Positions 1 through 5,543 are shown, counted from the first letter of the stretch. The stretch is 5,544 nucleotides of DNA from an uncultured Lachnospiraceae bacterium (GCA_902767065.1 CACXFW010000102.1:1-5544); one strand, 5' to 3'. Numbers and translations: made by a program. Notes: generated from the letters alone by a model not told the origin.

Positions 1-1
1 C

Positions 2-26
2 CAGCTGTTACACTGCCCCGCCGCCC
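2..26 (+). repeat. Dispersed repeat, left (partial) copy
   Basis: CAGCTG, a 3-nt gap, then CACTGCCCCGCCGCCC (11-26), matching 3352-3378. The second arm of the palindrome is absent here; the sequence instead runs into the end of the kinase gene. The two copies bracket the kinase-regulator-PHP unit as direct repeats. The window edge prevents seeing the full left copy. Confidence 0.55.
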
Positions 27-38
27 TGTGCCTGTGTT

Positions 39-1457
39 TCATTTCGGAATTCTGATCGTTACCGTCGTGCCCTCCCCGGGCGTACTCACAATCTCCAGGC
101 TTCCGCCCATCATCTCCCGGATGCGGTACCGGGTATTATTGATCCCCAGATGCCGCTTGCTGTCGTCAATGGTTTTCCTGACATCGAATCCGGTCCCATC
201 GTCAGATACCGTGACACAGTAAAAAAGAGAGGATTCAAAAGAGGAGATCCTGACCGTCCCCCCGGCCTTGCTTTTGCAGATGCCATGCTTAATCGCATTT
301 TCGACCATCGGCTGTACCGACAGCGCCGGGACAGGGAACGCAGTTGAGCTGATCTCGTATTCAACGTTCAGCTTGTTTGGAAACCGGAGCTTCTCCAGCC
401 AGACATAGGTTTGAATGTGGTTTAATTCTTCCGAGAAGGAGATGGGATTGCTCTTATCGGCAAAATCCATATTTTCACGAAGGTAGTTCGAAAATGCGTT
501 CGTAGCCTCCGCTGCAAGCTTCGGATCCTCCTCGCACAGAGCCGCAATCACAGCCAGGGAATTCGAAAGAAAGTGCGGCTGCATCTGGGAAATCATCGCT
601 GAAATCCGAAGCCGGGTCAGCTCCTTTTCATGCTTCAGAACATCATTTTCAAGCTCATCATAGGTGTAAAAGAAAATAAGGCACAGCGGCAGTACGACGA
701 TCAGGCTCAATATGCCCCAGAGATAGATACTCCAGCTCAAAACGTCCTGATTCAAAGACAGCGTCCCGGACAGGGCAGGCAAAAACACACAGCATAAGGA
801 AGAAAACTTCCGGTTCCGGCTCAGGTTTGAAGAAAATGCGGCGATGAAAAGAAGCAGGAGGCAGAAAACGCTTATGATCACGCTGATATAATCCGTCACG
901 CGATCCGAAAAAACACCCTGCTCCGTAACGCGGAAAAGAATGGGCCTGGACAGATTAAGGATGAGGAGCGCCGCGTAAATGGCGACCGCGGCGGAGATCA
1001 GAACGGTAATCAGACAGGTCATGACTGACTTTTCAAGGAACTGTTTCTGATAAAGCCAGAGCGTCAGATAGACCGACATGCCAAAACAATAGCTGAGGGT
1101 ACAGAGTATCGTGAACTGCCGGGCATAGCCCGGGATCCGGTAAAAACTGCATGACAGGGCAAAAAAGAAAGTCGCGCTGTAAACATTCAGCAGGAACAGC
1201 ATAAAATAACGCATCGGCCTGACAGGCTCTTCTGTTTTCAGGAGCAGGTACCCCGACAGCATCGTTAAAAAGATGAGGCCAAGGACAAGCGAGACCGTAA
1301 CCAGACATAGATAGCGGTCCCGGAAAATATCATTTTTCACAACCGCCACTATACAAAGCAGCGTGAGAAAACACATGGTTCCAAACAAAACCAGGCGGAT
1401 CGCTTTATGGTTGTTTCCTGACAAGGTCATTGATTTTGGACTTCTTACTGTAATCAT
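39..1457 (-). CDS. LytS/YesM-type membrane sensor histidine kinase (His_kinase + HATPase_c)
   Basis: This 472-residue protein is a sensor kinase that should autophosphorylate and pass phosphate to the regulator encoded just before it. Residues 20-264 hold about eight hydrophobic segments (near 20-40, 49-73, 84-104, 114-135, 145-168, 188-209, 219-232, 241-264); the seventh is short, so seven is also possible. A short linker follows (about 266-285), then the H-box QMQPHFLSNSL with phosphoacceptor His295. The GHKL ATPase has an N-box around Asn387 (VENAIKHG), a G1 box DDGTGF (419-424), LGINNTR (437-443) and PGEG (460-463). The architecture is that of the LytS/YehU/YesM class, not the HisKA class. 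The H-box has Ser298 where the family usually has Phe or Tyr. No extracellular sensor domain is recognisable, so the ligand is unknown. The start ATG overlaps the regulator's stop as ATGA, which suggests translational coupling. A second Met at residue 10 is possible. Family call is firm; signal and target are not known. Confidence 0.93.
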   Translation of the reverse strand: MITVRSPKSMTLSGNNHKAIRLVLFGTMCFLTLLCIVAVVKNDIFRDRYLCLVTVSLVLGLIFLTMLSGYLLLKTEEPVRPMRYFMLFLLNVYSATFFFALSCSFYRIPGYARQFTILCTLSYCFGMSVYLTLWLYQKQFLEKSVMTCLITVLISAAVAIYAALLILNLSRPILFRVTEQGVFSDRVTDYISVIISVFCLLLLFIAAFSSNLSRNRKFSSLCCVFLPALSGTLSLNQDVLSWSIYLWGILSLIVVLPLCLIFFYTYDELENDVLKHEKELTRLRISAMISQMQPHFLSNSLAVIAALCEEDPKLAAEATNAFSNYLRENMDFADKSNPISFSEELNHIQTYVWLEKLRFPNKLNVEYEISSTAFPVPALSVQPMVENAIKHGICKSKAGGTVRISSFESSLFYCVTVSDDGTGFDVRKTIDDSKRHLGINNTRYRIREMMGGSLEIVSTPGEGTTVTIRIPK

Positions 1458-2227
1458 GTATTCAGCCGTAAAAACGTCGCCTGGGCCCAGGGATACTGCA
1501 GCATATAGGCTCCCTTATACTGATTCAAGGCTCTTGGGTTTCCATCCAGGTAGTCAAAATAATCGCATCGGACTTTTTCTCTGTTGATCCCCAGATTTCC
1601 CCAGCCCTTGATCAGAACCGCTTCCTGCCCGATTTCGGACAGCGCCTTCACGAGGTCCTTCTTCACGACCCGAAGGTAAGAGTCGGAGCTGCCCCGGAAT
1701 ATCGCGTTGCTGATATCTGCGGAAGCGCAGACGGCCCCTGCCTTATCGACCAGATACGCCAGAAGCTCTTTGGCGCGCTTTGTTAAGGAAGTGACCGGCT
1801 CTCCATGATAAAAAACCTCAAATTCGCCAAAACACCGAAAGTACAGCCCCTTCGTCGCAATCTTATTCACATTGGTCTGGCGAAGCAAGGATATGGCGTG
1901 TTCGATCTTTTCTTTCGTGACCGGCTTCAGAAGATAATCGCTGGCGCCCAGTTCAAATGCCTGCGCGGCATAATCGCTGTATCCCGTGCAAAATACAATA
2001 TCACAGCCGGGGTATGCGGCTTTGATCATCTTCGCCAGGTCAACCCCGTTCATATCTGCGATGGCGATGTCCAGAAAGGCGATGTCCGTTTTCTTTTCCG
2101 GCAGCACGGCCAGCGCATCGTCCGTGTTATCAAACGCCAGGATTTCCGCCTCCGGAAAAGCCTCATGGATATGATTGGTCAGATGCTTCAGCAGGATGAC
2201 TTCATCCTCTACAGCCATTATCCTCAT
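1454..2227 (-). CDS. Response regulator: CheY-like receiver plus SARP/OmpR-like winged helix
   Basis: This 257-residue cytoplasmic regulator is the partner of the adjacent kinase. The receiver spans about residues 1-118: acidic pocket Glu7-Asp8-Glu9, phosphoacceptor Asp53 (FLDIA), Thr81 (CTGYS) and Lys101 before Pro102 (LLKPV). The output domain starts near residue 127 (YFRCFGEFEVFYHGEPV), followed by a helical region with LTKRAKELLAYLVDKAG. That is the winged-helix pattern of Trans_reg_C/SARP proteins, not a LytTR domain. The last 40 residues (YFDYLDGNPRALNQYKGAYM...) resemble the entry into a BTAD region, but the protein ends there, so a full BTAD domain is absent. Automated pipelines often label such proteins Spo0A homologues; the output domain does not support that. 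The start is backed by AAGGA at 2236-2240, 8 nt from the ATG; an in-frame Met lies at residue 4. The gene sits 95 nt after the PHP gene and overlaps the kinase by 4 nt. Confidence 0.92.
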   Translation of the reverse strand: MRIMAVEDEVILLKHLTNHIHEAFPEAEILAFDNTDDALAVLPEKKTDIAFLDIAIADMNGVDLAKMIKAAYPGCDIVFCTGYSDYAAQAFELGASDYLLKPVTKEKIEHAISLLRQTNVNKIATKGLYFRCFGEFEVFYHGEPVTSLTKRAKELLAYLVDKAGAVCASADISNAIFRGSSDSYLRVVKKDLVKALSEIGQEAVLIKGWGNLGINREKVRCDYFDYLDGNPRALNQYKGAYMLQYPWAQATFLRLNT

Positions 2228-2311
2228 TCTGTCTGTCCTTTCGGAGATGTCTGATATACCTGTACGGATGGATTGAGAGAGCGGTCCGGCTCCCCCTCAT
2301 CCGCAAAGCCC

Positions 2312-2322
2312 GCGCTTCGCGC
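2312..2322 (-). repeat. Short GCGAAGC-capped hairpin directly after the PHP stop codon
   Basis: On the minus strand GCGC-GAA-GCGC begins immediately after the TGA of the PHP gene, in the 95-nt gap before the regulator. The stem is only 4 bp and no T-run follows, so read-through into the regulator is expected. It may be a processing or stability element. Confidence 0.5.
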
Positions 2323-3222
2323 TCATGTGGCTGCCTGATGAATCTGCACCGTATCAAGAAATCTCTCCATCCCGGGAACCGGCACAGCGTTTTCCGCCAT
2401 TCCCGTATCTCCCAGCCTTACCAGCTTGTTCTTCCCGTGGTAATCACTTCCTGCCGTCACATATAACTGATACTTCTCAGCATAGTCCAGCATCTGGGAA
2501 ATGAGCTTTGGCGAAAAGCCGGAATAGAACGCTTCCACCCCCCGCAGGCCGAACCCGATCAGACGTTTCAGGCGCATCTCCATCTCCTCGCCGAGGATCA
2601 GCTGATCCCCGCTTCCATAGAACGGGTGGGCAAGCACCGGGATCCCTTCCCCCGCCAGGATCTGTGAAATGGCTTCCTCCGGGCCCAGGTATTCGTTCCT
2701 GATACGCAGCTGGTCGATATAGTCGCGAATGGCTTCCTCCTTGGAGCCGGCATACCCGTACTTCACCATGAGGTTGCCGATATGCGGCTTCCCGGGGTTA
2801 TCCATGGCAAGAAGTGTCCGGATCTCTTCCTCCGGAAACACAAACCCGAACTCATTTCTGATGAAGTCCAGCCGGGCCGTCACCTTCTTCATGCGAAGGC
2901 CGTGTCCTTTCTCAACAAGCGCATTGATCCGGGGGGATTCCGGATCGTACCCGTAACCCAGAATATGATAGGATCCCAGAGTGTCCTTGCATGAGAACTC
3001 CGCGCCGCAGATAAATGCCGGATCCCCGGCCTTCAGATTGCTCCTGACAATCGCGCATCCCTTCACCGCGTCATGGTCGGTCAGGGCAAATAACCCGATC
3101 CCGGCCTTTTTGACATTGGAAATAATCTCCACCGGGGTATCACTGCCATCTGATACGTTAGAGTGCATATGTAGATCGATGATTCCGTTCAGATTCATGG
3201 AATAATTAGCCTCGCTTTTCAT
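2323..3222 (-). CDS. PHP-domain metal-dependent phosphoesterase (RNase AM/YciV/TrpH-like)
   Basis: This 299-residue protein has the full set of PHP metal ligands: DLHMHS (Asp17, His18, His20), Asp25 in SDG, TDHD (Asp49, His50, Asp51), Glu75 in GAEF, His86 (YHILGYG), His147 (KPHIGN), His199 (LAHPF), and Asp260/His262 in GSDYHG. A helical insertion at about residues 105-195, with the PHIGNLMVKYGY segment, is typical of the YciV group. Characterised members hydrolyse 3',5'-nucleotide bisphosphates or act as 5'-3' exoribonucleases on short RNA and rRNA 5' ends; activity here is inferred from that family. It should be cytoplasmic. It is the first gene of the minus-strand unit, read from the extended -10 near 3320. 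The first ATG (3222) has no clear Shine-Dalgarno site. Met9 at 3198 has GAGG (3210-3213) 11 nt upstream and lies just before the first PHP strand, so 3198 may be the true start. Confidence 0.92.
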   Translation of the reverse strand: MKSEANYSMNLNGIIDLHMHSNVSDGSDTPVEIISNVKKAGIGLFALTDHDAVKGCAIVRSNLKAGDPAFICGAEFSCKDTLGSYHILGYGYDPESPRINALVEKGHGLRMKKVTARLDFIRNEFGFVFPEEEIRTLLAMDNPGKPHIGNLMVKYGYAGSKEEAIRDYIDQLRIRNEYLGPEEAISQILAGEGIPVLAHPFYGSGDQLILGEEMEMRLKRLIGFGLRGVEAFYSGFSPKLISQMLDYAEKYQLYVTAGSDYHGKNKLVRLGDTGMAENAVPVPGMERFLDTVQIHQAAT

Positions 3223-3262
3223 TCTGATTCGCAGCGGTTAACCTAAACGCTCTGACCGCTCA

Positions 3263-3293
3263 CTTACTCGGAACGCTTCGCGTTCCGAGTAAG
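3263..3293 (-). repeat. Perfect 14-bp hairpin in the leader of the PHP gene
   Basis: CTTACTCGGAACGC (3263-3276) and its exact complement (3280-3293) enclose a 3-nt loop. On the minus strand the apex reads GCGAAGC. The hairpin lies between the predicted minus-strand transcription start and the PHP gene. No T-run follows on either strand, so it is not a classical terminator. It may act as a 5' transcript stabiliser or a protein site; this is inference. Confidence 0.8.
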
Positions 3294-3317
3294 CGGGGGG
3301 TTCTGATAGTTACGATT

Positions 3318-3326
3318 ATTATACCA
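3318..3326 (-). promoter_or_regulatory. Extended -10 promoter for the PHP-regulator-kinase unit
   Basis: Read on the minus strand this is TGGTATAAT: a perfect TATAAT with an upstream TG extension. No good -35 box is seen 16-18 bp upstream, which is common for extended -10 promoters and could also mean activator dependence. Transcription would start near 3311 and give a leader of about 90-110 nt that contains the hairpin at 3263-3293. Confidence 0.6.
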
Positions 3327-3351
3327 CCTTCTGCTCAGAGAGATACCCCCG

Positions 3352-3378
3352 CAGCTGCAGTTCACTGCCCCGCCGCCC
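3352..3378 (+). repeat. Dispersed repeat, right copy
   Basis: CAGCTG followed after 5 nt by CACTGCCCCGCCGCCC (3363-3378), then AAGCCTG. The 16-mer is identical to positions 11-26, with CAGCTG and GCCTG also shared in the same order and orientation. It overlaps the left arm and centre of the inverted repeat. Confidence 0.6.
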
Positions 3379-3400
3379 AAGCCTGCAGGGCAGTGAACTG
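3358..3400. repeat. 13-bp perfect inverted repeat between divergent promoters
   Basis: The arms CAGTTCACTGCCC (3358-3370) and GGGCAGTGAACTG (3388-3400) flank a 17-nt GC-rich centre. The element lies about 35 bp upstream of the minus-strand -10 box and about 45 bp upstream of the plus-strand -35 box. It could be an operator for the divergent region, or one copy of a dispersed palindromic repeat, since part of it recurs at the left window edge. Confidence 0.75.
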
Positions 3401-3442
3401 TACCCAATCGTATCATTTCCATGCCGGAAAGGCAAAGCTTCA

Positions 3443-3472
3443 TTGACATTTCAAAAGGCTGTAACGTATCAT
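3443..3472 (+). promoter_or_regulatory. Sigma-70/SigA-type promoter for the pyrophosphatase gene
   Basis: A perfect -35 box TTGACA (3443-3448) is followed, after 18 bp, by TATCAT (3467-3472), one mismatch from TATAAT. Transcription would begin near 3479, giving a leader of about 50 nt. The prediction rests on consensus match only. Confidence 0.65.
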
Positions 3473-3515
3473 ATCATTGCTCAGCGTAACATTGCATAGC
3501 GCATAACCAAAAGAA

Positions 3516-3521
3516 AAGGAG
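3516..3521 (+). promoter_or_regulatory. Ribosome binding site of the pyrophosphatase gene
   Basis: AAGGAG lies 8 nt before ATG 3530. It fixes the start such that the hydrophobic export signal is part of the product. Confidence 0.88.
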
Positions 3522-3529
3522 ACATAATT

Positions 3530-4666
3530 ATGCTGAAAAAAACAAGTATTGCTTTCGCTCTTGCAGTCCTTCTGACCGCGGGCAGCGCCTGCGCACAGGA
3601 AGCGCCGAATCCGCCCGCAGCGGCGCAGGAACAATCTTCCAACCTCTGGCTGACGGACCCTGAGCTGATGTTCCAGATCTGCCGCAGCGATCTGGAGGGA
3701 CTTGGTGAGATTGACGGCAAGATCTATGTGTTCGGCCATAAAAAACCAGATACGGATACGGTCTGCTGTTCGATCATATACGCAGATCTTTTAAATAAAC
3801 TGGGGTATGACGCACAGGCATACATCCTGGAGCCTGTCAATCATGAAACAGCCTTTATCCTGAAGGAAGCCGGCGTTGAGGTGCCGCCGATTCTGGATGA
3901 CGCGTCCGGTAAAAACGTGATCCTGGTCGATCACTCGGATTATGCGCAATCCGCACCGGGGCTGGAAGACGCGAAGATCCTGAGCATTATCGATCACCAC
4001 AGCGCCGGAACGGTTACTACCGGAAACCAGCTCATTTTTGACTCAAGACCCTTGGGTTCTGCCGCGACAATCATCTGGCTGCGCTACATGAATTACAACG
4101 TGCCGATCGATGAAAAGACGGCAAGGCTGATGCTCAGCGCTCTGCTGTCCGATACAAGCAACATGAAGTCGGCAAGTGTCACAACGGCAGACCGTGAAGC
4201 TCTGAAGGCTCTCACCGCTCTGGCGCATATGGATGATGTGGATGCTTTTTACAGAAAAATGTACAGGGAAAGCCTCAATTATGATGGAATGTCAGATTCC
4301 GAAATCTTTAATATGGACGTGAAGGAATATGACAGCAAGGGAACGCACTTCGTGATCGGAGTCGTTAACGCCTATGATGAGCAGCAGGCCACGGACCTGG
4401 CGGAGCGCATGAAGGCCATACTGCCTGATGAGGTCAGAGCCGCGGGCGTCGATATGGGGTTTGCCCAGGTATCGATCTTCCATGATGACCTGTCGTTCTG
4501 TTATATCGTCCCCTCAGATGAAAAGGCCGCGGAAGTGGTGAAGCAGGCATTCGGGGATGAGGGAAAGTTTGACGGCACGTCCTTTGTATTCAATCCCGGT
4601 TTTTCCCGCAGGCAGGTGCTGGTTCCGAAGCTTACCGATGCCCTTGCCATGAATCCCGCCGAGTAA
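3530..4666 (+). CDS. Family II (Mn/Co-dependent) inorganic pyrophosphatase, DHH/DHHA2, with N-terminal export signal
   Basis: This 378-residue protein should hydrolyse pyrophosphate to two phosphates. The DHH domain retains the metal ligands: GHKKPDTD (His70, Asp74, Asp76), VDH (Asp134), DHH (Asp155, His156, His157) and LLSDT (Asp208). NHETAFIL (104-111) is another family motif. The DHHA2 domain keeps a substrate lysine (Lys265 in DVKEYD) and SRR (359-361), where the family usually has SRK: a conservative Lys-to-Arg change. Canonical enzymes are cytoplasmic and about 310 residues. This one has about 60 extra N-terminal residues: KK, a hydrophobic core (about 7-17), TAGSACA, then a Pro/Ala/Gln-rich linker to about 38. 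Cleavage could be by signal peptidase I after ACA (residue 23), or by lipoprotein processing at Cys21, though GSAC is a poor lipobox. The start has AAGGAG at 3516-3521 with 8-nt spacing. Cyclic-dinucleotide or RecJ-type DHH function is less likely because of DHHA2 and the SRR motif. Confidence 0.9.
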   Translation: MLKKTSIAFALAVLLTAGSACAQEAPNPPAAAQEQSSNLWLTDPELMFQICRSDLEGLGEIDGKIYVFGHKKPDTDTVCCSIIYADLLNKLGYDAQAYILEPVNHETAFILKEAGVEVPPILDDASGKNVILVDHSDYAQSAPGLEDAKILSIIDHHSAGTVTTGNQLIFDSRPLGSAATIIWLRYMNYNVPIDEKTARLMLSALLSDTSNMKSASVTTADREALKALTALAHMDDVDAFYRKMYRESLNYDGMSDSEIFNMDVKEYDSKGTHFVIGVVNAYDEQQATDLAERMKAILPDEVRAAGVDMGFAQVSIFHDDLSFCYIVPSDEKAAEVVKQAFGDEGKFDGTSFVFNPGFSRRQVLVPKLTDALAMNPAE

Positions 4667-4694
4667 ACTCCAGACAAGGCCTGCGAAGATGGAA

Positions 4695-4777
4695 CCTCCC
4701 CCACAACCTCAGACAGGAGCGTCGTAAGACGCGGCATACGTGCGAAGCACGGATGGTCTGCGGTCTGTGGGTGGAGG
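4695..4777 (+). other. Candidate structured RNA or palindromic element: three-way junction
   Basis: This fills the gene-free stretch 4667-4840. A basal stem pairs 4695-4714 with 4756-4777: 19 bp with a bulged T4772, a bulged C4765 and one T/C mismatch. It closes a junction with two hairpins. The first (4719-4732) is GCGTC-GTAA-GACGC, a GNRA tetraloop when read as plus-strand RNA. The second (4735-4755) is CATaCGTGC-GAA-GCACGgATG, 8 bp with one A/G mismatch and a GAA loop. GNRA and GNA loops favour the plus strand, that is the 3' region of the pyrophosphatase transcript. No T-tract follows, so it is not a standard intrinsic terminator. It could be a 3' UTR structure, a small RNA or a REP-like repeat. 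Pairing was done by eye, with no energy calculation. Confidence 0.6.
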
Positions 4778-4840
4778 GACTGTGAATCGCAACAAATGAT
4801 CTGCTGTCCGGAAAACGCGATCGATTCTAAGGACCTGTTC

Positions 4841-5233
4841 CTAAGGATTCCTCTGCCCCCGGATCCGCCCGGCGATCATCCGGATTCCCCGGATGCAGGC
4901 ACTCATCATTGCAAATCCATACAGAATCCCTGTAACCAGCCTTCTGCCATTCGTTGATTCATAAGACGTAAACTTCTGCGCCATTACGTCTGCCATCAGC
5001 GGCAGTGTGAGGACCAGGCTCCTGAAGGGTACCCGGCAAAAACAGGAAACGACAATCCCCAGCACATGCCCGATCACGATCCCGGTGCATCTGGCGCACA
5101 ACGGAAGCTGATACGCTCCGATAAAAAAACTGCGCTCCGGCATCTGGTGGCACCCGCAGTATTTTCTGCAGGTCTTCATGGAATACATCCAGAGCCGGTC
5201 AGCTCTGCTTAAACTTTCCATTTCCTTCCGCAT
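4841..5233 (-). CDS. DUF2085 family small membrane protein
   Basis: This 130-residue protein matches DUF2085 (PF09858-type) predicted membrane proteins, whose biochemical role is unknown. Visible family marks are CHQMPERSFF (28-37), GAYQLPLCARCTGIVIG (39-55) with Cys46, Arg48, Cys49 and Gly51, and a downstream YESTNGRRLVTGILYG segment (91-106). The Cys/His cluster suggests a metal or redox site, which is inference. Hydrophobic stretches lie near 50-66, 69-84 and 99-113. The reading frame begins 25 nt inside the end of the zinc-ribbon gene, so the two are probably cotranscribed and translationally coupled. The start is uncertain: ATG 5233 lacks a clear Shine-Dalgarno site, Met5 (5221) has GGAAGG only 2 nt away, and Met19 (just before the CHQ motif) would match the N-terminus of many family members. 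The gene converges on the pyrophosphatase gene. Confidence 0.85.
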   Translation of the reverse strand: MRKEMESLSRADRLWMYSMKTCRKYCGCHQMPERSFFIGAYQLPLCARCTGIVIGHVLGIVVSCFCRVPFRSLVLTLPLMADVMAQKFTSYESTNGRRLVTGILYGFAMMSACIRGIRMIAGRIRGQRNP

Positions 5234-5418
5234 GTATTACATACCCAATAAGACTCTGTATATGTCTGCTTTCCCTTCGTACAAAAACCGCACAGAATCC
5301 CCGGAGGGCCTGCTATAAGCCACCCGCAGCATCCTTTTCCGGCAGAAAAGTCCGTCCCTTCGGTATGCTCCGTTGTGATGATCTGGCAGTTTTCACCGCC
5401 GCAATTCGGACATTTCAT
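5209..5418 (-). CDS. Small zinc-ribbon protein with a hydrophobic Gly/Cys-rich centre
   Basis: This is a 69-residue protein. CPNC (residues 3-6) and CNTC (60-63) form the likely zinc knuckles. Between them is a stretch (about 27-46) rich in Gly, Cys and hydrophobic residues: GKGCCGWLIAGPPGILCGFC, with Cys30, 31, 43 and 46. Two CxxC pairs separated by a membrane-prone segment recall LITAF-like zinc ribbons, but the identity with that family is not certain; function is unknown. An upstream in-frame TTG at 5460 would add 14 residues, but ATG 5418 is preferred because GAGGAGG lies 8 nt before it and CxxC then follows immediately, as is usual for such proteins. Its 3' end overlaps the DUF2085 gene by 25 nt. 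Confidence 0.8.
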   Translation of the reverse strand: MKCPNCGGENCQIITTEHTEGTDFSAGKGCCGWLIAGPPGILCGFCTKGKQTYTESYWVCNTCGRKWKV

Positions 5419-5426
5419 CGTACAAT

Positions 5427-5433
5427 CCTCCTC
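5427..5433 (-). promoter_or_regulatory. Strong ribosome binding site deciding the zinc-ribbon start
   Basis: On the minus strand this reads GAGGAGG, 8 nt before ATG 5418. It selects that ATG over the upstream TTG at 5460. Confidence 0.85.
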
Positions 5434-5479
5434 GTCTTTTCCTCGTGTAACGCTTTCCAATTGTAATTATTCAGCACCT

Positions 5480-5543
5480 CCTGGAATTGCTCATGATCCA
5501 GTCAGATAAGCTTGCTTATCTGACGGATCTGAGCGGTTCCAGG
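5480..5543. repeat. 64-nt near-perfect long hairpin upstream of the zinc-ribbon gene
   Basis: The stem pairs CCTGGAA (5480-5486) with 5537-5543, TT with GG as wobbles (5487-5488/5535-5536), GCTCA (5489-5493) with 5530-5534, GATCC (5495-5499) with 5525-5529 and GTCAGATAAG (5501-5510) with 5515-5524. Only T5494 and A5500 are bulged and the loop is CTTG. On the minus strand the stem ends in AGGAGGTG (5474-5481 region), a Shine-Dalgarno-like string with no start codon at a usual distance. No T-run follows on the minus strand, and the window ends on the plus side, so a plus-strand terminator cannot be excluded. Confidence 0.7.

Noticed and set aside
1033..1308. 91-codon open frame on the minus strand inside the kinase gene
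   Set aside because: It lies in another frame of the kinase's membrane-domain coding region and has no family features.
1880..1886. A fourth GCGAAGC string
   Set aside because: It lies inside the regulator gene and its flanks do not pair, so it is not a hairpin like the other three.
1805..2254. 149-codon open frame on the plus strand
   Set aside because: It is fully antisense to the response regulator, which has clear receiver motifs. The antisense product has no recognisable domain.
3263..3293. Hairpin as an intrinsic terminator
   Set aside because: No T-run follows on either strand, and it lies between a promoter and its first gene.
3530..4666. Cyclic-dinucleotide phosphodiesterase (GdpP/NrnA-like) or RecJ-type nuclease identity for the DHH protein
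   Set aside because: The GHKKPDTD motif, NHET segment, Lys265 and the C-terminal SRR motif fit family II pyrophosphatase better, and no GGDEF-like, PAS or RecJ domains are present.
5419..5460. TTG-initiated N-terminal extension of the zinc-ribbon protein
   Set aside because: The TTG has AGGAGG about 14 nt away, too far, while ATG 5418 has GAGGAGG at 8 nt and leads straight into the CxxC motif.
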